Part shown: in pieces, positions 39,955 through 54,100 of the stretch | Numbering within the stretch: the first letter of the stretch is position 1 | How the letters are laid out: every line of letters begins with the position of its first letter | Source: Hydractinia symbiolongicarpus | Lineage: Eukaryota > Cnidaria > Hydrozoa > Anthoathecata > Hydractiniidae | Direction: 5' to 3' | Assembly: GCF_029227915.1 (NCBI RefSeq) | Contig: NC_079880.1 | Location: 2,420,001-2,484,000 of the forward strand | DNA length: 64,000 bases | Made by a program: the position numbers and the translations under genes | The notes under the pieces: model-generated | Database searches by the model: none | What the model was told of the DNA's origin: nothing | Seen by the model: the letters and a program-made list of their open reading frames with translations, nothing else

Positions 39955-40434
39955 AACTCATTTCATAAACGATATTTTAAATTAATTTTCACCACTAAAA
40001 CGCATGAGACTTGTAGATTTCAGAAATGTTTTCATTTTTGATGAGACGCTTAATGAAAGTTGTTTAATCGCCGGCAAACGAAAACCCGCGATTTCCCGTA
40101 AATCACGGGCTTGGCCCGTATAGTCGAATGTATACAAAGAAAGTACCCTGTGAGTAAACTCATTTCCAGAACGATTTTTTAATTTATTTTTTCAACACTA
40201 AAACGCATGAGACTTGTAGTTTTCAAAAATGTTTTCATTTTTGATGAGACGCTGAATAAAAGCAGTTTAATCGCCGGCAAACGAAAACCCGAGATTTCCC
40301 GTAAATCCCGGGCTTGGCCCGTATAGTCAAAAGTATACAAAGATAGTACCCAGGGAGTAAACTCATTTCCAGAAAGATTTTTTAAATTATTTTTTCACCA
40401 CTAAAACGCATAAGACTTGTAGTATTTAAAAATA

Positions 40435-43400
40435 TTTTCATTTTTGATGAGACGCTGAATAAAAGAAGTTTAATCGCCGGCAAACGAAAACCCGCGACTT
40501 CCCGTAAATCCCGGACTCGGCCCGTATAGTCAAAAGTATACAAAGAAAGTACCCAGGGTGTAAACTCATTTCCCGAACGCTTTTTTAAATTATTATTTCA
40601 CCACTAAAGCCCATGAGACTTGTAGTATTTAAAAATATTTTCATTTTTGATGAGACGCTGAATAAAAGAAGTGTAATCCCCGGCAAACGAAAACCCGCGA
40701 CTTATCGTAAATCCCGGACTCGGCCCGTATAGTCAAAAGTATACAAAGAAAGTACCCAGGGAGTAAACGCATTTCCCGAACGATTTTTTAAATTTTTTTT
40801 TACCACTAAAACGCATGAGACTTGTAGTTTTTAAAAATGTTTTCATTTTTGATGAGACGCTGAATAAAAGAAGTTTAATTGCCGGCAAACGAAAACCCGC
40901 GTCTTCCCGTAAATCCCGGACTCGGCCCGTATAGTCAAAAGTATACAAAGAAAGTACCCAGGGAGTAAACTCATTTCATAAACGATATTTTAAATTAATT
41001 TTCACCACTAAAACGCATTGGACTTGTAGATTTCAGAAATGTTTTCATTTTTGATGAGACGCTTAATGAAAGTTGTTTAATCGCCGGCAAACGAAAACCC
41101 GCGATTTCCCGTAAATCACGGGCTTGGCCCGTATAGTCGAATGTATACAAAGAAAGTACCCTGTGAGTAAACTCATTTCCAGAACGATTTTTTAATTTAT
41201 TTTTTCAACACTAAAACGCATGAGACTTGTAGTTTTCAAAAATGTTTTCATTTTTGATGAGACGCTTAATGAAAGAGGTTTAATCGCCGGCAAACGAAAA
41301 CCCGAGATTTCCCGTAAATCCCGGGCTTGGCCCGTATAGTCAAAAGTATACAAAGATAGTACCCAGGGAGTAAACTCATTTCCAGAACGATTTTTTAAAT
41401 TATTTTTTCACCACTAAAACGCATAAGACTTGTAGTTTTTAAAAATGTTTTCATTTTTGATGAGACGCTTAATGAAAGTTGTTTAATCGCCGGCAAACGA
41501 AAACCCGCGATTTCCCGTAAATCACGGGCTTGGCCCGTATAGTCGAATGTATACAAAGAAAGTACCCTGTGAGTAAACTCATTTCCAGAACGATTTTTTA
41601 ATTTATTTTTTCAACACTAAAACGCATGAGACTTGTAGTTTTCAAAAATGTTTTCATTTTTGATGAGACGCTGAATAAAAGCAGTTTAATCGCCGGCAAA
41701 CGAAAACCCGAGATTTCCCGTAAATCCCGGGCTTGGCCCGTATAGTCAAAAGTATACAAAGATAGTACCCAGGGAGTAAACTCATTTCCAGAAAGATTTT
41801 TTAAATTATTTTTTCACCACTAAAACGCATAAGACTTGTAGTTTTTAAAAATGTTTTCATTTTTGATGAGACGCTGAATAAAAGAAGTTTAATCGCCGGC
41901 AAACGAAAACTTGCGATTTCCCGTAAATCCCGGACTCGTCCCGTATAGTCAAAAGTATACAAAGAAAGTACCAAGGGTGTAAACTCATTTCCCGAACTAT
42001 TTTTTAAATTATTATTTCACCACTAAAGCCCATGAGACTTGTAGTATTTAAAAATATTTTCATTTTTGATGAGACGCTGAATAGAAGAAGTTTAATCGCC
42101 GGCAAACGAAAACCCGCGACTTCCCGTAAATCCCGGACTCGGCCCGTATAGTCAAAAGTATACAAAGAAAGTACCCAGGGTGTAAACTCATTTCCCGAAC
42201 GCTTTTTTAAATTATTATTTCACCACTAAAGCCCATGAGACTTGTAGTATATAAAAATATTTTCATTTTTGATGAGACGCTGAATAAAAGAAGTTTAATT
42301 GCCGGCAAACGAAAACCCGCGTCTTCCCGTAAATCCCGGACTCGGCCCGTATAGTCAAAAGTATACAAAGAAAGTACCCAGGGAGTAAACTCATTTCATA
42401 AACGATATTTTAAATTAATTTTCACCACTAAAACGCATTGGACTTGTAGATTTCAGAAATGTTTTCATTTTTGATGAGACGCTTAATGAAAGTTGTTTAA
42501 TCGCCGGCAAACGAAAACCCGCGATTTCCCGTAAATCACGGGCTTGGCCCGTATAGTCGAATGTATACAAAGAAAGTACCCTGTGAGTAAACTCATTTCC
42601 AGAACGATTTTTTAATTTATTTTTTCAACACTAAAACGCATGAGACTTGTAGTTTTCAAAAATGTTTTCATTTTTGATGAGACGCTTAATGAAAGAGGTT
42701 TAATCGCCGGCAAACGAAAACCCGAGATTTCCCGTAAATCCCGGGCTTGGCCCGTATAGTCAAAAGTATACAAAGATAGTACCCAGGGAGTAAACTCATT
42801 TCCAGAACGATTTTTTAAATTATTTTTTCACCACTAAAACGCATAAGACTTGTAGTTTTTAAAAATGTTTTCATTTTTGATGAGACGCTGAATAAAAGAA
42901 GTTTAATCGCCGGCAAACGAAAACCTGCGATTTCCAGTAAATCCCGGACTCGGCCCGTATAGTCAAAAGTATACAAAGAAAGTACCCGGGGTGTAAACTC
43001 ATTTCATAAACGATATTTTAAATTAATTTTCACCACTAAAACGCATGAGACTTGTAGATTTCAGAAATGTTTTCATTTTTGATGAGACGCTTAATGAAGG
43101 TTGTTTAATCGCCGGCAAACGAAAACCCGCGATTTCCCGTAAATCACGGGCTTGGCCCGTATAGTCGAATGTATACAAAGAAAGTACCCTGTGAGTAAAC
43201 TCATTTCCAGAACGATTTTTTAATTTATTTTTTCAACACTAAAACGCATGAGACTTGTAGTTTTCAAAAATGTTTTCATTTTTGATGAGACGCTTAATGA
43301 AAGAGGTTTAATCGCCGGCAAACGAAAACCCGAGATTTCCCGTAAATCCCGGGCTTGGCCCGTATAGTCAAAAGTATGCAAAGATAGTACCCAGGGAGTA

Positions 43401-46400
43401 AACTCATTTCCAGAACGATTTTTTAAATTATTTTTTCACCACTAAAACGCATAAGACTTGTAGTTTTTAAAAATGTTTTCATTTTTGATGAGACGCTGAA
43501 TAAAAGAAGTTTAATCGCCGGCAAACGAAAACCTGCGATTTCCCGTAAATCCTTGACTCGTCCCGTATAGTCAAAAGTATACAAAGAAAGTACCAAGGGT
43601 GTAAACTCATTTCCCGAACTATTTTTTAAATTATTATTTCACCACTAAAGCCCATGAGAATTGTAGTATTTAAAAATATTTTCATTTTTGATGAGACGCT
43701 AAATAAAAGAAGTTTAATCGCCGGCAAACGAAAACCCGCGACTTCCCGTAAATCCCGGACTCGGCCCGTATAGTCAAAAGTATACAAAGAAAGTACCCAG
43801 GGTGTAAACTCATTTCCCGAACGCTTTTTTAAATTATTATTTCACCACTAAAGCCCATGAGACTTGTAGTATTTAAAAATATTTTCATTTTTGATGAGAC
43901 GCTGAATAAAAGAAGTGTAATCCCCGGCAAACGAAAACCCGCGACTTATCGTAAATCCCGGACTCGGCCCGTATAGTCAAAAGTATACAAAGAAAGTACC
44001 CAGGGAGTAAACGCATTTCCCGAACGATTTTTTAAATTTTTTTTTACCACTAAAACGCATGAGACTTGTAGTTTTTAAAAATGTTTTCATTTTTGATGAG
44101 ACGCTGAATAAAAGAAGTTTAATTGCCGGCAAACGAAAACCCGCGTCTTCCCGTAAATCCCGGACTCGGCCCGTATAGTCAAAAGTATACAAAGAAAGTA
44201 CCCAGGGAGTAAACTCATTTCATAAACGATATTTTAAATTAATTTTCACCACTAAAACGCATTGGACTTGTAGATTTCAGAAATGTTTTCATTTTTGATG
44301 AGACGCTTAATGAAAGTTGTTTAATCGCCGGCAAACGAAAACCCGCGATTTCCCGTAAATCACGGGCTTGGCCCGTATAGTCGAATGTATACAAAGAAAG
44401 TACCCTGTGAGTAAACTCATTTCCAGAACGATTTTTTAATTTATTTTTTCAACACTAAAACGCATGAGACTTGTAGTTTTCAAAAATGTTTTCATTTTTG
44501 ATGAGACGCTTAATGAAAGAGGTTTAATCGCCGGCAAACGAAAACCCGAGATTTCCCGTAAATCCCGGGCTTGGCCCGTATAGTCAAAAGTATACAAAGA
44601 TAGTACCCAGGGAGTAAACTCATTTCCAGAACGATTTTTTAAATTATTTTTTCACCACTAAAACGCAAAAGACTTGTAGTTTTTAAAAATGTTTTCATTT
44701 TTGATGAGACGCTTAATGAAAGTTGTTTAATCGCCGGCAAACGAAAACCCGCGATTTCCCGTAAATCACGGGCTTGGCCCGTATAGTCGAATGTATACAA
44801 AGAAAGTACCCTGTGAGTAAACTCATTTCCAGAACGATTTTTTAATTTATTTTTTCAACACTAAAACGCATGAGACTTGTAGTTTTCAAAAATGTTTTCA
44901 TTTTTGATGAGACGCTGAATAAAAGCAGTTTAATCGCCGGCAAACGAAAACCCGAGATTTCCCGTAAATCCCGGGCTTGGCCCGTATAGTCAAAAGTATA
45001 CAAAGATAGTACCCAGGGAGTAAACTCATTTCCAGAAAGATTTTTTAAATTATTTTTTCACCACTAAAACGCATAAGACTTGTAGTTTTTAAAAATGTTT
45101 TCATTTTTGATGAGACGCTGAATAAAAGAAGTTTAATCGCCGGCAAACGAAAACTTGCGATTTCCCGTAAATCCCGGACTCGTCCCGTATAGTCAAAAGT
45201 ATACAAAGAAAGTACCAAGGGTGTAAACTCATTTCCCGAACTATTTTTTAAATTATTATTTCACCACTAAAGCCCATGAGACTTGTAGTATTTAAAAATA
45301 TTTTCATTTTTGATGAGACGCTGAATAAAAGAAGTTTAATCGCCGGCAAACGAAAACCCGCGACTTCCCGTAAATCCCGGACTCGGCCCGTATAGTCAAA
45401 AGTATACAAAGAAAGTACCCAGGGTGTAAACTCATTTCCCGAACGCTTTTTTAAATTATTATTTCACCACTAAAGCCCATGAGACTTGTAGTATATAAAA
45501 ATATTTTCATTTTTGATGAGACGCTGAATAAAAGAAGTTTAATTGCCGGCAAACGAAAACCCGCGTCTTCCCGTAAATCCCGGACTCGGCCCGTATAGTC
45601 AAAAGTATACAAAGAAAGTACCCAGGGAGTAAACTCATTTCATAAACGATATTTTAAATTAATTTTCACCACTAAAACGCATTGGACTTGTAGATTTCAG
45701 AAATGTTTTCATTTTTGATGAGACGCTTAATGAAAGTTGTTTAATCGCCGGCAAACGAAAACCCGCGATTTCCCGTAAATCACGGGCTTGGCCCGTATAG
45801 TCGAATGTATACAAAGAAAGTACCCTGTGAGTAAACTCATTTCCAGAACGATTTTTTAATTTATTTTTTCAACACTAAAACGCATGAGACTTGTAGTTTT
45901 CAAAAATGTTTTCATTTTTGATGAGACGCTTAATGAAAGAGGTTTAATCGCCGGCAAACGAAAACCCGAGATTTCCCGTAAATCCCGGGCTTGGCCCGTA
46001 TAGTCAAAAGTATACAAAGATAGTACCCAGGGAGTAAACTCATTTCCAGAACGATTTTTTAAATTATTTTTTCACCACTAAAACGCATAAGACTTGTAGT
46101 TTTTAAAAATGTTTTCATTTTTGATGAGACGCTGAATAAAAGAAGTTTAATCGCCGGCAAACGAAAACCTGCGATTTCCAGTAAATCCCGGACTCGGCCC
46201 GTATAGTCAAAAGTATACAAAGAAAGTACCCGGGGTGTAAACTCATTTCATAAACGATATTTTAAATTAATTTTCACCACTAAAACGCATGAGACTTGTA
46301 GATTTCAGAAATGTTTTCATTTTTGATGAGACGCTTAATGAAGGTTGTTTAATCGCCGGCAAACGAAAACCCGCGATTTCCCGTAAATCACGGGCTTGGC

Positions 46401-46770
46401 CCGTATAGTCGAATGTATACAAAGAAAGTACCCTGTGAGTAAACTCATTTCCAGAACGATTTTTTAATTTATTTTTTCAACACTAAAACGCATGAGACTT
46501 GTAGTTTTCAAAAATGTTTTCATTTTTGATGAGACGCTTAATGAAAGAGGTTTAATCGCCGGCAAACGAAAACCCGAGATTTCCCGTAAATCCCGGGCTT
46601 GGCCCGTATAGTCAAAAGTATGCAAAGATAGTACCCAGGGAGTAAACTCATTTCCAGAACGATTTTTTAAATTATTTTTTCACCACTAAAACGCATAAGA
46701 CTTGTAGTTTTTAAAAATGTTTTCATTTTTGATGAGACGCTGAATAAAAGAAGTTTAATCGCCGGCAAAC
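40435..46770 (-). repeat. 3,244-bp (16-monomer) tandem duplication
   Basis: Copy 1 is about 40435-43678 and copy 2 about 43679-46770. A constant 3,244-bp offset is supported by T1 starts (40968/44212, 42388/45632, 42996/46240), the gtatataaaaata change (near 42248/45492), aagtatgcaaag (near 43376/46620), the acttatcg monomers (near 40702/43946) and ttaatgaaggttg. The copies stop matching near 43,520 and 46,764, where copy 1 runs on into a ccttgactcgtccc monomer and copy 2 does not. The unit contains two shortened or fused HORs, so this is duplication of an already rearranged block. Confidence 0.88.
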
Positions 46771-48265
46771 GAAAACCTGCGATTTCCAGTAAATCCCGGA
46801 CTCGGCCCGTATAGTCAAAAGTATACAAAGAAAGTACCCGGGGTGTAAACTCATTTCCCGAACGATTTTTTAAATTATTATTTCACCACTAAAGCCCATG
46901 AGACTTGTAGTTTTTAAAAATGTTTTCATTTTTGATGAGACGCTGAATAAAAGAAGTTTAATTGCCGGCAAACTAAAACCTGCGACTTCCCGTAAATCCT
47001 GGACTCGGCCCGTATAGTCAAAAGTATACAAAGAAAGTACCCAGGAAGTAAACTCATTTCCCGAACGATTTTTAAAATTAATTTTCACCACTAAAACGCA
47101 TGAGCCTTGTAGTTTTTAAAAATGTTTTCATTTTTGATGAGACGCTGAATAAAAGAAGTTTAATTGCCGGCAAACGAAAACACGCGTCTTCCCGTAAATC
47201 CCGGACTCGGCCCGTATAGTCAAAAGTATACAAAGAAAGTACCCAGGGAGTAAACTCATTTCATAAACGATATTTTAAATTAATTTTCACCACTAAAACG
47301 CATGAGACTTGTAGATTTCAGAAATGTTTTCATTTTTGATGAGACGCTGAATAAAAGTTGTTTAATCGCCGGCAAACGAAAACCCGCGATTTCCCGTAAA
47401 TCACGGGCTTGGCCCGTATAGTCGAATGTATACAAAGAAAGTACCCTGTGAGTAAACTCATTTCCAGAACGATTTTTTAATTTATTTTTTCAACACTAAA
47501 ACGCATGAGACTTGTAGTTTTCAAAAATGTTTTCATTTTTGATGCGACGCTTAATGAAAGAGGTTTAATCGCCGGCAAACGAAAACCCGAGATTTCCCGT
47601 AAATCCCGGGCTTGGCCCGTATAGTCAAAAGTATACAAAGATAGTACCCAGGGAGTAAACTCATTTCCAGAACGATTTTTTAAATTATTTTTTCACCACT
47701 AAAACGCATAAGACTTGTAGTTTTTAAAAATGTTTTCATTTTTGATGAGACGCTGAATAAAAGAAGTTTAATCGCCGGCAAACGAAAACCTGCGATTTCC
47801 AGTAAATCCCGGACTCGGCCCGTATAGTCAAAAGTATACAAAGAAAGTACCCGGGGTGTAAACTCATTTCCCGAACGATTTTATAAATTATTATTTCACC
47901 ACTAAAGCCCATGAGACTTGTAGTTTTTAAAAATGTTTTCATTTTTGAAGAGACGCTGAATAAAAGAAGTTTAATTGCCGGCAAACTAAAACCTGCGACT
48001 TCCCGTAAATCCTGGACTCGGCCCGTATAGTCAAAAGTATACAAAGAAAGTACCCAGGAAGTAAACACATTTCCCGAACGATTTTTAAAATTAATTTTCA
48101 CCACTAAAACGCATGAGCCTTGTAGTTTTCAGAAATGTTTTCATTTTTGATGAGACGCTTAATGAAATTTGTTTAATCGCCGGCAAACGAAAACCCGCGA
48201 TTTCCCGTAAATCCCGGGCTTGGCCCGTATAGTCGAATGTATACAAAGAAAGTACCCTGTGAGTA

Positions 48266-48468
48266 AACTCATTTCCGAAACGATTTTTTCAATTATCTTT
48301 TCACCACTAAAACGCATGAGACTTGTAGTTTTCAAAAATGTTTTCATTTTTGATGAGACGCTTAATGAAAGAGGTTTAATCGCCGGCAAACGAAAACCCG
48401 AGATTTCCCGTAAATCCCGGGCTTGGCCCGTATAGTCAAAAGTATACAAAGATAGTACCCAGGGAGTA
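48266..48468 (-). repeat. Chimeric monomer, S subtype joined to T2
   Basis: It begins with the S words ccgaaacgattttttcaatt and tcttttcaccac, then continues as T2 (acttgtagttttcaaaaatg, aatgaaagagg, cccgagattt, aaagatag). The upstream neighbour has taatgaaatttg, as do the units preceding the S monomers at 35699 and 59616, so the three sites share ancestry. Confidence 0.75.
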
Positions 48469-50090
48469 AACTCATTTCCAGAACGATTTTTTAAATTATT
48501 TTTTCACCACTAAAACGCATAAGACTTGTAGTTTTAAAAAATGTTTTCATTTTTGATGAGACGCTGGATAAAAGAAGTTTAATCGCCGGCAAACGAATAC
48601 CTGCAATTTCCAGTAAATCCCGGACTCGGCCCGTATAGTAAAAAGTATACAAAGGAAGTACCCGGGGTGTAAACTCATTTCCCGAACGATTTTTTAAATT
48701 ATTATTTCACCACTAAAGCCCATGAGACTTGTAGTTCTTAAAAATGTTTTCATTTTTGATGAGACGCTGAATAAAAGAAGTTTAATTGCCGGCAAACTAA
48801 AACCTGCGACTTCCCGTAAATCCTGGACTCGGCCCGTATAGTCAAAAGTATACAAAGAAAGTACCCAGGGAGTAAACTCATTTCCCGAACGATTTTTAAA
48901 ATTAATTTTCACCACTAAAACGCATGAGCCTTGTAGTTTTTAAAAATGTTTTCATTTTTGATGAGACGCTGAATAAAAGAAGTTTAATTGCCGGCAAACG
49001 AAAACCCGCGTCTTCCCGTAAATCCCGGACTCGGCCCGTATAGTCAAAAGTATACAAAGAAAGTACCCAGGCAGTAAACTCATTTCATAAACGATATTTT
49101 AAATTAATTTTCACCACTAAAACGCATGAGACTTGTAGATTTCAGAAATGTTTTCATTTTTGATGAGACGCTTAATGAAAGTTGTTTAATCGCCGGCAAA
49201 CGAAAACCCGCGATTTCCCGTAAATCACGGGCTTGGCCCGTATAGTCGAATGTATACAAAGAAAGTACCCTGTGAGTAAACTCATTTCCAGAACGATTTT
49301 TTAATTTATTTTTTCAACACTAAAACGCATGAGACTTGTAGTTTTCAAAAATGTTTTCATTTTTGATGAGACGCTGAATAAAAGCAGTTTAATCGCCGGC
49401 AAACGAAAACCCGAGATTTCCCGTAAATCCCGGGCTTGGCCCGTATAGTCAAAAGTATACAAAGATAGTACCCAGGGAGTAAACTCATTTCCAGAAAGAT
49501 TTTTTAAATTATTTTTTCACCACTAAAACGCATAAGACTTGTAGTTTTTAAAAATGTTTTTATTTTTGATGAGACGCTGAATAAAAGAAGTTTAATCGCC
49601 GGCAAACGAAAACCTGCGATTTCCCGTAAATCCTGGACTCGTCCCGTATAGTCAAAAGTATACAAAGAAAGTACCAAGGGTGTAAACTCATTTCCCGAAC
49701 TATTTTTTAAATTATTATTTCACCACTAAAGCCCATGAGTCTTGTAGTATTTAAAAATATTTTCATTTTTGATGAGACGCTGAATAAAAGAAGTTTAATC
49801 GCCGGCAAACGAAAACCCGCGACTTCCCGTAAATCCCGGACTCGGCCCGTATAGTCAAAAGTCCACAAAGAAAGTACCCAGGGTGTAAACTCATTTCCCG
49901 AACGCTTTTTTAAATTATTATTTCACCACTAAAGCCCATGAGACTTGTAGTATTTAAAAATATTTTCATTTTTGATGAGACGCTGAATAAAAGAAGTGTA
50001 ATCCCCGGCAAACGAAAACCCGCGACTTATCGTAAATCCCGGACTCGGCCCGTATAGTCAAAAGTATACAAAGATAGTACCCAGGGAGTA

Positions 50091-50293
50091 AACTCATTTC
50101 CAGAACGATTTTTTAAATTATTTTTTCACCACTAAAACGCATAAGACTTGTAGTATTTAAAAATATTTTCATTTTTGATGAGACGCTGAATAAAAGAAGT
50201 GTAATCCCCGGCAAACGAAAACCCGCGACTTATCGTAAATCCCGGACTCGGCCCGTATAGTCAAAAGTATACAAAGAAAGTACCCAGGGAGTA
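50091..50293 (-). repeat. Extra chimeric monomer in copy 1 of the 24-mer
   Basis: Copy 2 has no counterpart: T7 at 54752 is followed directly by T8 at 54955. In copy 1 the T7 at 49888 ends with the T2 tail aaagatagtaccc, and this extra unit begins as T3 (ccagaacg, cataagacttg). It then switches back to T7 at gtatttaaaaata and ends with acttatcgtaaatcc. A T2-end/T3-start fragment is thus embedded in a duplicated T7, as after two out-of-register switches. Confidence 0.85.
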
Positions 50294-50900
50294 AACGCAT
50301 TTCCCGAACGATTTTTTAATTTTTTTTTTACCACTAAAACGCATGAGACTTGTAGTTTTTAAAAATGTTTTCATTTTTGATGAGACGCTGAATAAAAGAA
50401 GTTTAATTGCCGGCAAACGAAAACCCGCGTCTTCCCGTAAATCCCGGACTCGGCCCGTATAGTCAAAAGTATACAAAGAAAGTACCCAGGGAGTAAACTC
50501 ATTTCATAAACGATATTTTAAATTAATTTTCACCACTAAAACGCATTGGACTTGTAGATTTCAGAAATGTTTTCATTTTTGATGAGACGCTTAATGAAAG
50601 TTGTTTAATCGCCGGCAAACGAAAACCCGCGATTTCCCGTAAATCACGGGCTTGGCCCGTATAGTCGAATGTATACAAAGAAAGTACCCTGTGAGTAAAC
50701 TCATTTCCAGAACGATTTTTTAATTTATTTTTTCAACACTAAAACGCATGAGACTTGTAGTTTTCAAAAATGTTTTCATTTTTGATGAGACGCTTAATGA
50801 AAGAGGTTTAATCGCCGGCAAACGAAAACCCGAGATTTCCCGTAAATCCCGGGCTTGGCCCGTATAGTCAAAAGTATACAAAGATAGTACCCAGGGAGTA

Positions 50901-51103
50901 AACTCATTTCCAGAACGATTTTTTAAATTATTTTTTCACCACTAAAACGCATAAGACTTGTAGTTTTTAAAAATGTTTTCATTTTTGATGAGACGCTTAA
51001 TGAAAGTTGTTTAATCGCCGGCAAACGAAAACCCGAGATTTCCCGTAAATCCCGGGCTTGGCCCGTATAGTCAAAAGTATACAAAGATAGTACCCAGGGA
51101 GTA
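50901..51103 (-). repeat. Fusion monomer in copy 1, one unit lost relative to copy 2
   Basis: Copy 2 has two monomers here (55562-55764 and 55765-55967). Copy 1 has one, whose first part matches the start of the former (cataagacttg, taatgaaagttg) and whose second part matches the end of the latter (cccgagattt, gtcaaaag, aaagatag). The switch lies in the shared words around gccggcaaacgaaaacccg. This removes exactly one monomer and restores the 4,864-bp offset. Confidence 0.85.
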
Positions 51104-54100
51104 AACTCATTTCCAGAAAGATTTTTTAAATTATTTTTTCACCACTAAAACGCATAAGACTTGTAGTTTTTAAAAATGTTTTCATTTTTGATGAGACGCT
51201 GAATAAAAGAAGTTTAATCGCCGGCAAACGAAAACCTGCGATTTCCCGTAAATCCCGGACTCGTCGCGTATAGTCAAAAGTATACAAAGAAAGTACCAAG
51301 GGTGTAAACTCATTTCCCGAACTATTTTTTAAATTATTATTTCACCACTAAAGCCCATGAGACTTGTAGTATTTAAAAATATTTTCATTTTTGATGAGAC
51401 GCTGAATAAAAGAAGTTTAATCGCCGGCAAACGAAAACCCGCGACTTCCCGTAAATCCCGGACTCGGCCCGCATAGTCAAAAGTATACAAAGAAAGTACC
51501 CAGGGAGTAAACTCATTTCATAAACGATATTTTAAATTAATTTTCACCACTAAAACGCATTGGACTTGTAGATTTCAGAAATGTTTTCATTTTTGATGAG
51601 ACGCTTAATGAAAGTTGTGTAATCGCCGGCAAACGAAAACCCGCGATTTCCCGTAAATCACGGGCTTGGCCCGTATAGTCGAATGTATACAAAGAAAGTA
51701 CCCTGTGAGTAAACTCATTTCCAGAACGATTTTTTAATTTATTTTTTCAACACTAAAACGCATGAGACTTGTAGTTTTCAAAAATGTTTTCATTTTTGAT
51801 GAGACGCTTAATGAAAGAGGTTTAATCGCCGGCAAACGAAAACCCGCGTCTTCCCGTAAATCCCGGACTCGGCCCGTATAGTCAAAAGTATACAAAGAAA
51901 GTACCCAGGGAGTAAACTCATTTCATAAACGATATTTTAAATTAATTTTCACCACTAAAACGCATTGGACTTGTAGATTTCAGAAATGTTTTCATTTTTG
52001 ATGAGACGCTTAATGAAAGTTGTTTAATCGCCGGCAAACGAAAACCCGCGATTTCCCGTAAATCACGGGCTTGGCCCGTATAGTCGAATGTATACAAAGA
52101 AAATACCCTGTGAGTAAACTTATTTCCAGAACGATTTTTTAATTTATTTTTTCAACACTAAAAAGCATGAGACTTGTAGTTTTCAAAAATGTTTTCATTT
52201 TTGATGAGACGCTTAATGAAAGAGGTTTAATCGCCGGCAAACGAAAACCCGAGATTTCCCGTAAATCCCGGGCTTGGCCCGTATAGTCAAAAGTATACAA
52301 AGATAGTACCCAGGGAGTAAACTCATTTCCAGAACGATTTTTTAAATTATTTTTTCACCACTAAAACGCATAAGACTTGTAGTTTTTAAAAATGTTTTCA
52401 TTTTTGATGAGACGCTGAATAAAAGAAGTTTAATCGCCGGCAAACGAAAACCTGCGATTTCCAGTAAATCCCGGACTCGGCCCGTATAGTCAAAAGTATA
52501 CAAAGAAAGTACCCGGGGTGTAAACTCATTTCCCGAACGATTTTTTTAATTATTATTTCACCACTAAAGCCCATGAGACTTGTAGTTCTTAAAAATGTTT
52601 TCATTTTTGATGAGACGCTGAATAAAAGAAGTTTAATTGCCGGCAAACTAAAACCTGCGACTTCCCGTAAATCCTGGACTCGGCCCGTATAGTCAAAAGT
52701 ATACAAAGAAAGTACCCAGGGAGTAAACTCATTTCCCGAACGATTTTTAAAATTAATTTTCACCACTAAAACGCATGAGCCTTGTAGTTTTTAAAAATGT
52801 TTTCATTTTTGATGAGACGCTGAATAAAAGAAGTTTAATTGCCGGCAAACGAAAACCCGCGTCTTCCCGTAAATCCCGGACTCGGCCCGTATAGTCAAAA
52901 GTATACAAAGAAAGTACCCAGGGAGTAAACTCATTTCATAAACGATATTTTAAATTAATTTTCACCACTAAAACGCATGAGACTTGTAGATTTCAGAAAT
53001 GTTTTCATTTTTGATGAGACGCTTAATGAAAGTTGTTTAATCGCCGGCAAACGAAAACCCGCGATTTCCCGTAAATCACGGGCTTGGCCCGTATAGTCGA
53101 ATGTATACAAAGAAAGTACCCTGTGAGTAAACTCATTTCCAGAACGATTTTTTAATTTATTTTTTCAACACTAAAACGCATGAGACTTGTAGTTTTCAAA
53201 AATGTTTTCATTTTTGATGAGACGCTTAATGAAAGAGGTTTAATCGCCGGCAAACGAAAACCCGAGATTTCCCGTAAATCCCGGGCTTGGCCCGTATAGT
53301 CAAAAGTATGCAAAGATAGTACCCAGGGAGTAAACTCATTTCCAGAACGATTTTTTAAATTATTTTTTCACCACTAAAACGCATAAGACTTGTAGTTTTT
53401 AAAAATGTTTTCATTTTTGATGAGACGCTGAATAAAAGAAGTTTAATCGCCGGCAAACGAAAACCTGCGATTTCCAGTAAATCCCGGACTCGGCCCGTAT
53501 AGTCAAAAGTATACAAAGAAAGTACCCGGGGTGTAAACTCATTTCCCGAACGATTTTTTAAATTATTATTTCACCACTAAAGCCCATGAGACTTGTAGTT
53601 TTTAAAAATGTTTTCATTTTTGATGAGACGCTGAATAAAAGAAGTTTAATTGCCGGCAAACTAAAACCTGCGACTTCCCGTAAATCCTGGACTCGGCCCG
53701 TATAGTCAAAAGTATACAAAGAAAGTACCCAGAAAGTAAACTCATTTCCCGAACGATTTTTAAAATTAATTTTCACCACTAAAACGCATGAGCCTTGTAG
53801 TTTTTAAAAATGTTTTCATTTTTGATGAGACGCTGAATAAAAGAAGTTTAATTGCCGGCAAACGAAAACACGCGTCTTCCCGTAAATCCCGGACTCGGCC
53901 CGTATAGTCAAAAGTATACAAAGAAAGTACCCAGGGAGTAAACTCATTTCATAAACGATATTTTAAATTAATTTTCACCACTAAAACGCATGAGACTTGT
54001 AGATTTCAGAAATGTTTTCATTTTTGATGAGACGCTTAATAAAAGTTGTTTAATCGCCGGCAAACGAAAACCCGCGATTTCCCGTAAATCACGGGCTTGG

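Noticed and set aside
47736-48104. Open reading frames of 60-122 codons, many with similar products (for example at 47736, 52398, 57262, 60914 and 63346, 122 codons)
   Set aside because: They are translations of the satellite itself. They occur on both strands over the same bases and shift frame with each 203-bp unit (not a multiple of 3; the 405-bp dimer is). They end wherever a subtype has a stop, and have no domain, codon bias or start context. Database matches to such products would be mis-annotated satellite.
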